Below, in pieces: positions 1 through 6,338 of a stretch of 6,466 nucleotides of DNA. The notes under the pieces are model-generated. The model was given only the letters and a program-made list of their open reading frames with translations, was not told the origin of the DNA and made no database searches. The stretch comes from Eubacteriales bacterium (GTDB lineage: Bacteria; Bacillota_A; Clostridia; Lachnospirales; Lachnospiraceae), in assembly GCA_030533315.1 (NCBI GenBank), contig JAUNJL010000103.1:1-6466 (forward strand). The letters run 5' to 3'. How positions within the stretch are numbered: the first letter of the stretch is position 1; each line of letters begins with the position of its first letter. The translations under genes were made by a program, and so were the position numbers.

Positions 1-57
1 GTACTTGCCCTCTGCCACCTCCACCAAGCCTGTTGCGTCCGTGGTGAAGTCATCTTC
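1..57 (-). other. In-frame coding-like continuation of the VWA gene beyond two TAG codons (or start of the next gene)
   Basis: After the VWA stop (TAG, 67-69) the same frame reads Glu-Val, a second TAG (58-60), and then 19 sense codons to the window edge, EDDFTTDATGLVEVAEGKY. This acidic, well-mixed composition resembles the protein before the stop. The competing reading is a new gene starting at the ATG at 51-53, with GGAGG at 63-67 as ribosome binding site (9-nt spacing). Its 17 visible residues (MTSPRTQQAWWRWQRAS) are Trp/Arg/Gln-rich and look like an out-of-frame translation. I favour a remnant or readthrough extension of the VWA protein, but 57 bases cannot settle it. Confidence 0.4.
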
Positions 58-69
58 CTACACCTCCTA
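58..69 (-). other. Tandem in-frame amber codons ending the VWA gene
   Basis: Reading on the minus strand, TAG (67-69), GAG, GTG and TAG (58-60) lie in one frame. Each TAG sits in a copy of the 9-base unit GGTGTAGGA, repeated twice in tandem. One nonsense change followed by a 9-bp duplication would explain both stops. CAG or GAG would be the simplest ancestral codon, each one base from TAG. Confidence 0.75.
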
Positions 70-1167
70 CACCGGCGCAGGCGTGGGCTCGGCAACTGAC
101 TCCTCCTCCGTCTCTGGCGCAGGCGTGGGCTCGGCAACTGACTCCTCCTCCGTCTCTGGCGCAGGCGCAGGCTCTGAGGCAGGCTCCGAAGCAGGTTCCG
201 GGATGGGTTCCGGGGTGGTCAGTACCACATTCTCCATTCCCAGAGAATACACATAATTTTTGCTTGTCACAGAATAGCTTTCCGGATGGTAGGTTGCGTT
301 CCAAACAAGATTCTGCTTGCCAAAAGCGTCATCCCCCGGCCTGACATGAAGCTGATAAGTATTTCTCATCACTTCTCCGATGGCCTGCACGGCCTCCCCA
401 ATGGCCATGTCACTGTAGGAATAAACGCTGCCGCCGGACTGCCTTGCGATCTGTCCCACAGAATTAAGATTTGCGGATGCATCGTTCCCCTTCAGCCCGA
501 CCACGTAAACAGGAATCCGGGTCTCCGCAAGATCCAAAAGCACCTGCTCCTCGCTGGATGCGCCGTCGGAATCGTCCATTCCATCCGTGAACAGGATCAG
601 CGCACCCCTTTCCGGCATGGTCTCCACGCTTTTTCGGTAACCATCCAGTGCAAAGGAGATCCCCTTGTATAAATAGGTGAAGTCCGCCGTGCGCTGCACA
701 TTTTGAACTGCGCCGGTCAGCGCCTCCTTGTCCTGGGTATAATCGCAAAGAGGCGTAACCTCTCCGCCCACGGTAATGATTCTCGCAAAATCCTTTTCCG
801 ACATCCCGTTAATAAGACCTGTGATCCCCTCCCGGATCTCTGCCATCTCCTGCTCCGTGACGGATTTTGACACGTCAATGCAGAAGGTATAGGAAATCCC
901 CTGACCCAGGGATTGAAAAATTGCGGCCTCCTGTACCGGAACAGCCTCTCCGCCGTCGATATTCACCGACAGCTGCTCCGCCAAAAGTACATCCTCCGCC
1001 GGTCTTTCGGCCGCATCCAACGAATTGACATACAGATACACATCGTTCCCTTTTTGCAGGATCTGGCTGATGTTCAGCTTATCCACCTCCGCCAGGACAG
1101 CCGTATGATAAAGCAAAACACCCAACAAGATCGCCAGCATACTTTTTCTAAAGTTCCTCTTTTCCAT
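67..1167 (-). CDS. Exported von Willebrand factor A (VWA) domain protein, probably C-terminally truncated
   Basis: The predicted product is a 366-residue exported protein with a VWA metal-dependent adhesion fold, expected to bind protein ligands outside the membrane. A basic N-terminus and hydrophobic core (residues 10-25) end in AVLA, giving likely signal peptidase cleavage after Ala26. Residues 27-90 form a beta-rich lead-in. The VWA domain spans about 91-270, and its MIDAS is complete: D98-V-S100-K-S102, T164, and D195-G196 in LFTDG. Residues 271-315 are beta-rich, and 319-366 are a Pro/Glu/Ala linker with two exact 14-residue repeats. The start is supported by GGGAGAG (1172-1178) four bases upstream. 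The OmpA-type remnant ends 22 bp upstream, as in an operon. A linker of this kind normally leads to a membrane segment or another domain, but the frame hits TAG twice and then stays open, so a disrupted gene is likely. VWA domain confident; exact role unknown. Confidence 0.9.
   Translation of the reverse strand: MEKRNFRKSMLAILLGVLLYHTAVLAEVDKLNISQILQKGNDVYLYVNSLDAAERPAEDVLLAEQLSVNIDGGEAVPVQEAAIFQSLGQGISYTFCIDVSKSVTEQEMAEIREGITGLINGMSEKDFARIITVGGEVTPLCDYTQDKEALTGAVQNVQRTADFTYLYKGISFALDGYRKSVETMPERGALILFTDGMDDSDGASSEEQVLLDLAETRIPVYVVGLKGNDASANLNSVGQIARQSGGSVYSYSDMAIGEAVQAIGEVMRNTYQLHVRPGDDAFGKQNLVWNATYHPESYSVTSKNYVYSLGMENVVLTTPEPIPEPASEPASEPAPAPETEEESVAEPTPAPETEEESVAEPTPAPV
74..157 (-). repeat. 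Perfect 42-bp tandem repeat, two copies, in the VWA tail
   Basis: The blocks at 74-115 and 116-157 are identical over 42 bases, followed by a partial third start (158-166). Each encodes a 14-residue Pro/Glu unit (PAPETEEESVAEPT in one phase). The length is a multiple of three, so gain or loss of copies changes linker length without shifting frame. Perfect DNA identity implies recent duplication. Confidence 0.95.
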
Positions 1168-1171
1168 AAAT

Positions 1172-1178
1172 CTCTCCC
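1172..1178 (-). promoter_or_regulatory. Ribosome binding site of the VWA gene
   Basis: GGGAGAG lies four bases before the ATG at 1165-1167. It is a moderate Shine-Dalgarno match and the only one near a start codon that gives a complete signal peptide. Confidence 0.6.
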
Positions 1179-1189
1179 AATCCTTATCC

Positions 1190-1452
1190 CTATTTCTTTC
1201 GTATTTGATCCATTTCCTGTATCATTTCCTGATCCTTCAGGCAAAACTTGATCTCCACCCGCCTGGACCGTTCCTCATCGATGGCCCCATCCTCCTTGCA
1301 GACCAGCGCCTTATAGGAGCAGCCATTCACCGTGGCCGGAGCCTTCAGCTCTGCAGCAGCGCCTTCAGGTACACCGGCATAAAATCCGCAAAAAGTCCAT
1401 CCCCATTTCTATCCCCCTTCAAACAGGCCCTCAGAAAATATCGCACTGCCCG
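1190..1452 (-). pseudogene. Frameshifted 3' remnant of an OmpA/MotB C-terminal-domain gene
   Basis: The last ~54 codons before the TAG at 1190-1192 read as the end of an OmpA-like domain of the type seen in Lachnospiraceae: a Ser-Arg-Arg-Val-Glu core, VEIKFCLKDQEMIQEM, then a short basic tail. From memory, the usual family form is RRVEFKFRLKDEEMI; I could not align it here. Upstream this frame is open to a TAG at 1409-1411, but the sensible protein lies one frame over: RYFLRACLKGD, then GLFADFMPVYLKALLQS, ending at TGA 1345-1347. A frame change near 1345-1360, such as loss of one base or 1+3n bases, would reconnect the halves. No start codon or N-terminal part is visible, and the 5' part of the fragment overlaps the end of the RCC1 gene. 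A live OmpA-type domain would bind peptidoglycan; this copy is almost certainly non-functional. Confidence 0.65.
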
Positions 1453-2390
1453 CTTCCGTTGAAGCCCACCGCAAATATCTCCCCATTTTTGTCCATTCCT
1501 ACGGTATGGTCATATCCTGCGGCTATGGCGCAGATGTCCCTCCAGGAGCTTACATTACACTGCCCCTGGGTATTTGCTCCCGCCCCGTAGGCATTTCCAT
1601 CCTTGTCAACCGCCGCAATGTAGCTGCCTCCTGCATCCACCATCCAAAGATTCTTCCAGGCTCTCCCCGGACGGCTGCCTTTATCTCCCGCATACAGCAG
1701 CTTCCCCTTTTTCGTCAGCCCCACCGTGAAGGCACTGCCTGCCGAAACCTGGCGGACCGTCTTCCAGCCGGACAGCTCGCACTGGCCCTTGTCATTTTCC
1801 CCGTACGCCGCGGCCGTGCCGTCCTCATGAAGAACCACCACATGGCGGTCTCCCACCGCAACAGACCAAACGTTCTCTTCCTCCTCCAGTCCCCTGCGGC
1901 ATGTATCCTCCAGCACCCCGAATACCCGAACCGTGCCGTCCTCCAACACGCACACGGAGCATTTCATACCGGCATCGATGCAGCGGACATGCTCCATTCC
2001 ATCGATCTCACACTGCAGGTTGGCATTTTGACCGACGGCATATACTCGCCCGTCCTGGTCCAACGCCACCACGTGCTCATCAGAAATCGCAGCCTGCACC
2101 AGGTGATCCCAGCCTTCCGCAATCTCCTGCCCTTCATAGGGCTCGCCGGAAAGCTTCAGCCGTCCGTCCCTGATCCATGCAGAATGATCCATGGACGCAT
2201 CCACCAGCCTCTGCTGGCTCTCCTCCCTCTCTGTGGGGATTGTTTCCCTCTCCCCGCTCATCCATCGGAGAATCAAGGCCAGGAGGACGGCGCCGATCAC
2301 CAGCTCCAGCGGAACCAAGATTTTCAGGATCCTCCGATAGCTATTTTTCTTTCTGCTTTTTGTTTTTGAGACACACTTTTTTCTTTCCAT
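1431..2390 (-). CDS. Membrane-anchored RCC1-repeat beta-propeller protein
   Basis: A 319-residue protein with a strongly basic N-terminus (residues 3-20), one hydrophobic segment (about 21-43), a polar linker (44-68) and RCC1-type repeats to the end. This suggests a single-pass protein with its propeller outside the membrane. The repeat signature is an Ala-Gly/His half (SAGSAFTVGL, AAGYDHTVGM) followed by an (Asp)-Gly turn and a strand such as EIFAVGFNGSGQC. The turns fall at residues 75, 113, 151, 190, 228, 264 and 302, about 38 residues apart. That is seven hairpins, the first missing its leading half, enough for a closed seven-bladed ring. Bacterial RCC1-like propellers bind proteins; no enzymatic motif is visible. 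I start at ATG 2388-2390 because the longer GTG start (2421-2423) lies in the terminator hairpin and adds only 11 residues. The ribosome site is weak (GGAAAAG). The C-terminal six residues overlap the OmpA-type remnant in another frame. Confidence 0.85.
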   Translation of the reverse strand: MERKKCVSKTKSRKKNSYRRILKILVPLELVIGAVLLALILRWMSGERETIPTEREESQQRLVDASMDHSAWIRDGRLKLSGEPYEGQEIAEGWDHLVQAAISDEHVVALDQDGRVYAVGQNANLQCEIDGMEHVRCIDAGMKCSVCVLEDGTVRVFGVLEDTCRRGLEEEENVWSVAVGDRHVVVLHEDGTAAAYGENDKGQCELSGWKTVRQVSAGSAFTVGLTKKGKLLYAGDKGSRPGRAWKNLWMVDAGGSYIAAVDKDGNAYGAGANTQGQCNVSSWRDICAIAAGYDHTVGMDKNGEIFAVGFNGSGQCDIF

Positions 2391-2404
2391 ACTTTTCCAC
2401 AATT

Positions 2405-2440
2405 TTGAAGAAAGCCGCCACACACCTTGTGTGACGGCTT
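2405..2440 (-). terminator. Rho-independent-type terminator after the large surface-protein gene
   Basis: On the minus strand, AAGCCGTCACAC (2429-2440) and GTGTGGCGGCTT (2412-2423) form a 12-bp stem with one T-G wobble around the loop AAGGT, followed by TCTTC. With the stem's last bases this gives a broken T tract (TTTCTT). It begins 17 bases after the stop of the 1236-residue gene. The T tract is short, so some transcription may pass into the RCC1 gene. Confidence 0.75.
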
Positions 2441-2457
2441 CACCATGTCATGAGGCA

Positions 2458-5400
2458 TTACTGCTCCTGATATCGTACATACGCCTTACTGCTTCCATAA
2501 TCATACAATTCCAGACCCGCCATCTCATCTGCCAGGATCGTCATGTCCTGACTGCCTGCGATCCAAACGGTTCCTTCTCCCAAGGGGATCTCGGCGCCGT
2601 ATGCGTATTCTGCGCCAGTTTTATTTTTCAGGTCTTCCACGGACGGTCTGCTGGCGTAAACATACAGCTTTCCTTCTCCGACCCTGTAATCCTCGGGATC
2701 CAATTCCTCCGTGAATCCAAGACGGGAGGATGCAGTAAATCCATTTTCCGTTTTCTGGAGGGTGAGGGTACCAACCTCATAGCTCATTCCCATCAGCAGC
2801 GGAATCTCCACGGTTCCCTTCTCAAAGTCCCCTGCCGATACGGGTGTTGCAGCAAAGCTGTCTGAGCCCTCCTCCTGTGCGGAGTAGAAGAATTTACCCA
2901 GCGGACTGATCTGACTGCTCACCTCGAACGGATCTCCCGGCTCCGGGATCTCATAATGCCTGATGGACACATTTCCGGCAATATCCGTCACGTAAATGTC
3001 AAAGGAATCCTCGCCGCCGAACATCATAGGCACATCGTTCATAGAGAAGTGTCCAAAGCGATCCACCGGGATCTCATAATAATTCTGTGTCTCCCCGTTG
3101 ACCACCAGAGCAACCGCCGTATCCGTCTCCACCATGCCATTGATGTGGGTCATGGCCTCATAGATCGGAGAGAAGGTGGCTGGAGACGCACAGAAGGAAT
3201 CAAATTTCGCATTGATGGAATATCCGGCTCCGCTGACATCCATATACTCTGCCCGGATGGTAAAATCTTGTCCCTCCGGCAGCCTTGACATATCGAACAG
3301 GGCCTCCCATGAGCCGTTGCTGTCGCTCCACACATCGGTCTGTGCAGCGTTGACGGACTGAGTCATGTCGGCCACAGACACCATGATCGGCTCACAGGAG
3401 CAGGCCGTACCGCTGACGATCAGAGTATTACCCCTGCCGTTCAGGTATCCGTTTGCATTCAGCTCCGGCCGGATGCCAAAGGCGATGGGCGTCGCCACGG
3501 AAGACTGAGAAGCAGACGTACTTCCCGCCCCCTGATGCCCCGCCAGATCCGTATAGGTGACGGAGATCTGAGAACCCGTGGGGATCAGCGCAGTCCCAGA
3601 CCAGCTTACCGGAAGCCTGAACTCTGTGGCGCTTCCTCCTGGCAGGCTGACCTGCGCTCCAGGAATACTGACGCCAGATATGGTTCCGTACTCTGGAAGC
3701 TGAACCGTGATCTCTCTCCCCCGGTTTTCAAACTGAATGGAGGAGGAAGGGATCTCAAAGGCCATGTCGTCCACGTAGAACTGCAGCTCCTGTGGCTCAC
3801 ATTCCAGATTCAAGGTATCCATGACGTTCGCCGTCACAGACTGCATCATATGGGTCGTTCCAGAATTGTTCGGATCCGGCGAGAAGCGATAGTTCAGGCT
3901 GTCCTCATAGATCACCTCCGCTTCACCGTTCACATCCCTTTTATAGGAGATCTCTATCCACTCATCTTCCCGTACATCGGCGCCAGCCTTCAGGATCAGC
4001 TCACTCTCCCCTGTCCTGTCTGCAAAATAATTTCCTGACACACCATTTTCATAGCCGCTCCAATCAAAGCTCACAGGAACAGAGGATACCATCAGATTCC
4101 TGTAGTTGGCGCTTACCATCTTTCCCTTGTCGTCCACGATGGACACACGGATCTTCGTATCTGCCGGCAGATAGCCCACCCAGTGCAGCACACCGTCCAT
4201 ATCCTTTCTCTTCTTCTGGTAAACGATCTCTTCCAGATCTACGGTTCCAACACTGCCTGTAAACGGCGACCCTCCTTCAAGGGACTCCTTGATTTCCTTT
4301 TTGCTGAAGGTGATCCCATCCTTCGATCTTGGGAAGGACAAAACCTCCACCTTGACCCTGGTTTCCGCCTTCTTTGTCCGCTTTCCACTCAGGTTCGTCG
4401 TAACCTTGAAGCTTTCCTGACGGCTGTCCACCTCTTCCACGTCCATGATGGCGATCTTCCCGATCTCAAAATAGGGCGCACCCTTTGCGATGGCCACGTC
4501 GAAATTTCCGTAATTCGTGACCCTTCCAGAATCCTCTGGGATCAGGACATACTTATAATTGCCTGGCTCCTCCCCGGGCTCCCGATCGATGACGTTCTTT
4601 CCCAGCTCCTTCTGGACTGCGTCCACCGTAAGCGCCGTGTCCCCTTTCTTTACACCCAGGGCGACGGTGTAGTCATAAGACTCCGGATCCGCCTGTCCAT
4701 AAAGCTTGCTCTGATCCTCATCGGGAAGGATGGTGATGGGAAGCTTTTTGATCTCAAAGGTGGATGCTAAATAAGTGATGTCAAAATTCTTGGAGTCCTT
4801 CTCCTTCCCTTCAAAGAGCTCCAGACCATACTTGCCTGCATTCTCATTTTTAGCAGGCTCCCTCCTGGTCAGGAATTTGTCGGCACCCACCGAAAACTCC
4901 TCCGCCAGCAGCCCTGTGATAGCCTCCGGCGTGAGAGAACTTCCCGCCGCCTTATTGGTCACCGTATACTGGAACTTGGCAGGATCATCCGCTCCGTAAT
5001 ATTTGGACTGGCCTTCCTTCACCTTGATCTCTATGGGAACCTTCGTAATCTCAAACACTTGCTGCGTGTTCTTTGTCTCCCCAGCCACAATCTTGTAATG
5101 TCCCACCTGTTCAGGCTTCAGGTAAGCCGTAACCCCATACCTGCCGCAATTCACAGGAGAGCCCCCGTCAAAGGAAACCGCAGCCTCTATAGGTCCCTCG
5201 CCCTCGCTGGTAAAAAATACCGCCTTAGGACACGTTTCCCATGACGCACCTGTATACACTGCGCTTAAATTTTCCCACTGAAACTCCCTAATTGCCTTCT
5301 TGACGTTAAAGTTGAGCTCCGAAATGACCTGCTCGCCGCGCTTCAACACAGCTTGATAAGAGCCAGTTTCATTCAATTCAGCAGTCGTCTCATTCCCGTC

Positions 5401-6168
5401 TCTTTTTACGGTCATACTGAAAACGTCCGAATCCCCTGATGTATCCACCGACAACACCAGTCCACTCTTCCAGGTAATATCAGCAGTACCAGAGCTGGGG
5501 TCTACTACCTGATCGCCAATCCTCCATGTGACTGTTACCTCAGTGTCATCTCCGGTTTCACCCCCGGTTTCATCTCCGGTTCCATCCCCGGTGTCATCTC
5601 CTCCCGGCGTCGTCTCTCCGCCGGGGGACGGGGATGGTTCTTCTGGCTCTTCATTCCCGGGAGCCGAATCGTCCCCCGTGGTTTCCCCCTCTTCCGGGGC
5701 GGAAGGATCTGGCGCCGGTGTCCCGGTATCAGGCGTACCGCCTTCTGGGGGCGCTTCTGTTTCAGGAGCGGCCTCCGACGAGCCAGCTCCATCGGACTGT
5801 GAGCCTTCGTTCCCTTCAGCACCGCTGTCAGTTCCTTCCTCCTGGCCTGGTGCGGTCTCCCCTTCTGCCAAAGCCTCCGCCTGGGCGGCCTCGACCTCCG
5901 TTTTTTCTTCCTGATCCTTGGCGGGCGTACTTTCCTGTCCGTCCTCCTCAGCGGCCTTGGCAGCTGTCTCACCACTATCCTGGGATTCTGCTGCCGCCGC
6001 AGCCTGGTCCTGGCCTTCTGCGGACGCCGCAGCCTGGTCCTGGCTTCCTGCGGCACTTTGCTCCTTCATCCCTGTCTCGCTGGCAAAGCTTCCCGCCGGA
6101 GTGCCAGCTACCAGCATCGCTGTCGCCAAAGTGATGCTCAGGAGCTTCTTCACTTGTTTCATTTTCAT
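2458..6168 (-). CDS. Large secreted MBG / Ig-like repeat surface protein
   Basis: A 1236-residue exported protein, probably adhesive or structural. Layout: signal peptide 1-29 (basic start, hydrophobic 9-22, cut after SFA); acidic Ala/Glu/Gly/Pro/Thr stalk 30-210; beta-rich module 211-290; MBG-like module about 295-375; two clear MBG modules at 377-472 and 474-569, paired by KYYGADDPAKFQYTV / KLYGQADPESYDYTV and by REP turns before GKYGLEL / GNYKYVLI; unrecognised beta-rich modules 575-895; two bacterial Ig-like modules 896-990 and 991-1075 (DSNGSWEALFDM, TDIAGNVS); and an unrecognised C-terminal domain about 1080-1236. No LPXTG motif, C-terminal membrane helix or SLH repeats are visible, so attachment is unexplained. 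The ATG at 6166-6168 is chosen over an upstream TTG because AAAGGAG (6174-6180) sits five bases before it and the signal peptide starts cleanly there. A terminator follows. Ligand unknown. Confidence 0.92.
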   Translation of the reverse strand: MKMKQVKKLLSITLATAMLVAGTPAGSFASETGMKEQSAAGSQDQAAASAEGQDQAAAAAESQDSGETAAKAAEEDGQESTPAKDQEEKTEVEAAQAEALAEGETAPGQEEGTDSGAEGNEGSQSDGAGSSEAAPETEAPPEGGTPDTGTPAPDPSAPEEGETTGDDSAPGNEEPEEPSPSPGGETTPGGDDTGDGTGDETGGETGDDTEVTVTWRIGDQVVDPSSGTADITWKSGLVLSVDTSGDSDVFSMTVKRDGNETTAELNETGSYQAVLKRGEQVISELNFNVKKAIREFQWENLSAVYTGASWETCPKAVFFTSEGEGPIEAAVSFDGGSPVNCGRYGVTAYLKPEQVGHYKIVAGETKNTQQVFEITKVPIEIKVKEGQSKYYGADDPAKFQYTVTNKAAGSSLTPEAITGLLAEEFSVGADKFLTRREPAKNENAGKYGLELFEGKEKDSKNFDITYLASTFEIKKLPITILPDEDQSKLYGQADPESYDYTVALGVKKGDTALTVDAVQKELGKNVIDREPGEEPGNYKYVLIPEDSGRVTNYGNFDVAIAKGAPYFEIGKIAIMDVEEVDSRQESFKVTTNLSGKRTKKAETRVKVEVLSFPRSKDGITFSKKEIKESLEGGSPFTGSVGTVDLEEIVYQKKRKDMDGVLHWVGYLPADTKIRVSIVDDKGKMVSANYRNLMVSSVPVSFDWSGYENGVSGNYFADRTGESELILKAGADVREDEWIEISYKRDVNGEAEVIYEDSLNYRFSPDPNNSGTTHMMQSVTANVMDTLNLECEPQELQFYVDDMAFEIPSSSIQFENRGREITVQLPEYGTISGVSIPGAQVSLPGGSATEFRLPVSWSGTALIPTGSQISVTYTDLAGHQGAGSTSASQSSVATPIAFGIRPELNANGYLNGRGNTLIVSGTACSCEPIMVSVADMTQSVNAAQTDVWSDSNGSWEALFDMSRLPEGQDFTIRAEYMDVSGAGYSINAKFDSFCASPATFSPIYEAMTHINGMVETDTAVALVVNGETQNYYEIPVDRFGHFSMNDVPMMFGGEDSFDIYVTDIAGNVSIRHYEIPEPGDPFEVSSQISPLGKFFYSAQEEGSDSFAATPVSAGDFEKGTVEIPLLMGMSYEVGTLTLQKTENGFTASSRLGFTEELDPEDYRVGEGKLYVYASRPSVEDLKNKTGAEYAYGAEIPLGEGTVWIAGSQDMTILADEMAGLELYDYGSSKAYVRYQEQ
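5547..5594 (-). repeat. 12-bp degenerate tandem repeat, four copies
   Basis: Four consecutive 12-base units (plus-strand forms catctccggttt, cacccccggttt, catctccggttc, catccccggtgt) encode a four-residue Thr-Gly-Asp/Gly-acidic cycle at the end of the stalk. A fifth, incomplete unit follows. Copies differ at one to three bases, so the array is older than the 42-bp repeat in the VWA gene. Confidence 0.85.
5959..6048 (-). repeat. 30-bp degenerate tandem repeat, three copies
   Basis: Residues 41-70 of the large protein form three 10-residue units: GSQDQAAASA, EGQDQAAAAA and ESQDSGETAA. The first two share a long DNA core around gccgcagcctggtcctgg; the third has diverged. It is in frame, so copy-number change would alter stalk length only. 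Confidence 0.75.
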
Positions 6169-6173
6169 AGCTT

Positions 6174-6180
6174 CTCCTTT
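6174..6180 (-). promoter_or_regulatory. Ribosome binding site fixing the start of the large surface-protein gene
   Basis: AAAGGAG lies five bases before the ATG at 6166-6168. This strong site decides that start over the in-frame TTG at 6208-6210, which would put 14 extra residues before the signal peptide. The bases CGAAAG overlapping its 5' edge can pair with CTTTCG upstream. Confidence 0.85.
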
Positions 6181-6208
6181 CGTAGCGTAACTGATGCGCT
6201 GATGGTAC

Positions 6209-6237
6209 AAGGGCCGAAAGCTCGCTTCCAGCCCCTT
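6209..6237 (-). promoter_or_regulatory. Strong hairpin in the 5' leader of the large surface-protein gene
   Basis: On the minus strand, AGGGGCTGGAAG and CTTTCGGCCCTT can pair over 12 positions (three or so G-U/T wobbles) around a CGAG tetraloop. No T run follows, so it is not a simple terminator. The CTTTCG in its 3' arm could instead pair with CGAAAG (6177-6182) at the edge of the Shine-Dalgarno site, with a small AGCG/CGCT hairpin between. The two pairings are mutually exclusive, a layout compatible with translational control. I do not recognise a known riboswitch class. Confidence 0.45.
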
Positions 6238-6338
6238 TCCTCCTGCTCTTCTTCCCTACCCCACATCTTCCTGTGTCTTCTCCAGCCCTTCACCATGCGG
6301 GGAAACCGTATCGAAAAGCAGACTTTGAAAAACATCCA

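Larger units (their letters stand above)
5539..6081 (-). other. Acidic low-complexity stalk of the large surface protein
   Basis: Residues 30-210 of the large protein are dominated by Glu, Asp, Gly, Ala, Pro, Thr and Ser, with very few basic or large hydrophobic residues. Such stretches usually act as extended, unfolded spacers holding a head domain away from the cell wall. The coding DNA is correspondingly repetitive and yields long misleading open frames on both strands. Here the stalk is near the N-terminus, directly after the signal peptide. Confidence 0.85.

Noticed and set aside
58..69. TAG reassigned to an amino acid in this organism
   Set aside because: The other intact genes end normally at TGA and TAA with no internal TAG, and the OmpA-type fragment ends at a TAG where that family normally ends. 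A mutation or duplication is simpler.
74..166. CRISPR-like direct repeats
   Set aside because: The 42-bp units are directly adjacent with no spacers, lie in a coding frame and encode a Pro/Glu linker.
1380..1410. EF-hand or dockerin-like calcium loop (GDRNGDGLFADF)
   Set aside because: It is single and lies inside the frameshifted OmpA-type fragment, with no partner loop. The DxDG turns in the RCC1 gene are likewise part of that repeat's hairpin.
1506..2369. Plus-strand open frame of 287 codons opposite the RCC1 gene
   Set aside because: It is the antisense shadow of a gene with clear 38-residue RCC1 periodicity, has no ribosome site, and its product is Arg/His/Pro-rich without recognisable domains.
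2391..2423. Longer RCC1 protein starting at GTG 2421-2423
   Set aside because: The start codon lies in the terminator stem with no properly spaced ribosome site, and the extra residues add nothing to the basic/hydrophobic anchor.
5535..6056. Minus-strand 173-codon Arg/Pro-rich frame and plus-strand Ser/Pro-rich frames over the stalk
   Set aside because: Low-complexity DNA coding the acidic stalk keeps all frames open. The signal peptide and downstream MBG domains fix the true frame.
6169..6210. Longer surface protein starting at TTG 6208-6210
   Set aside because: The strong AAAGGAG site and a clean signal peptide both point to ATG 6166-6168. The upstream codons belong to the leader RNA structure.
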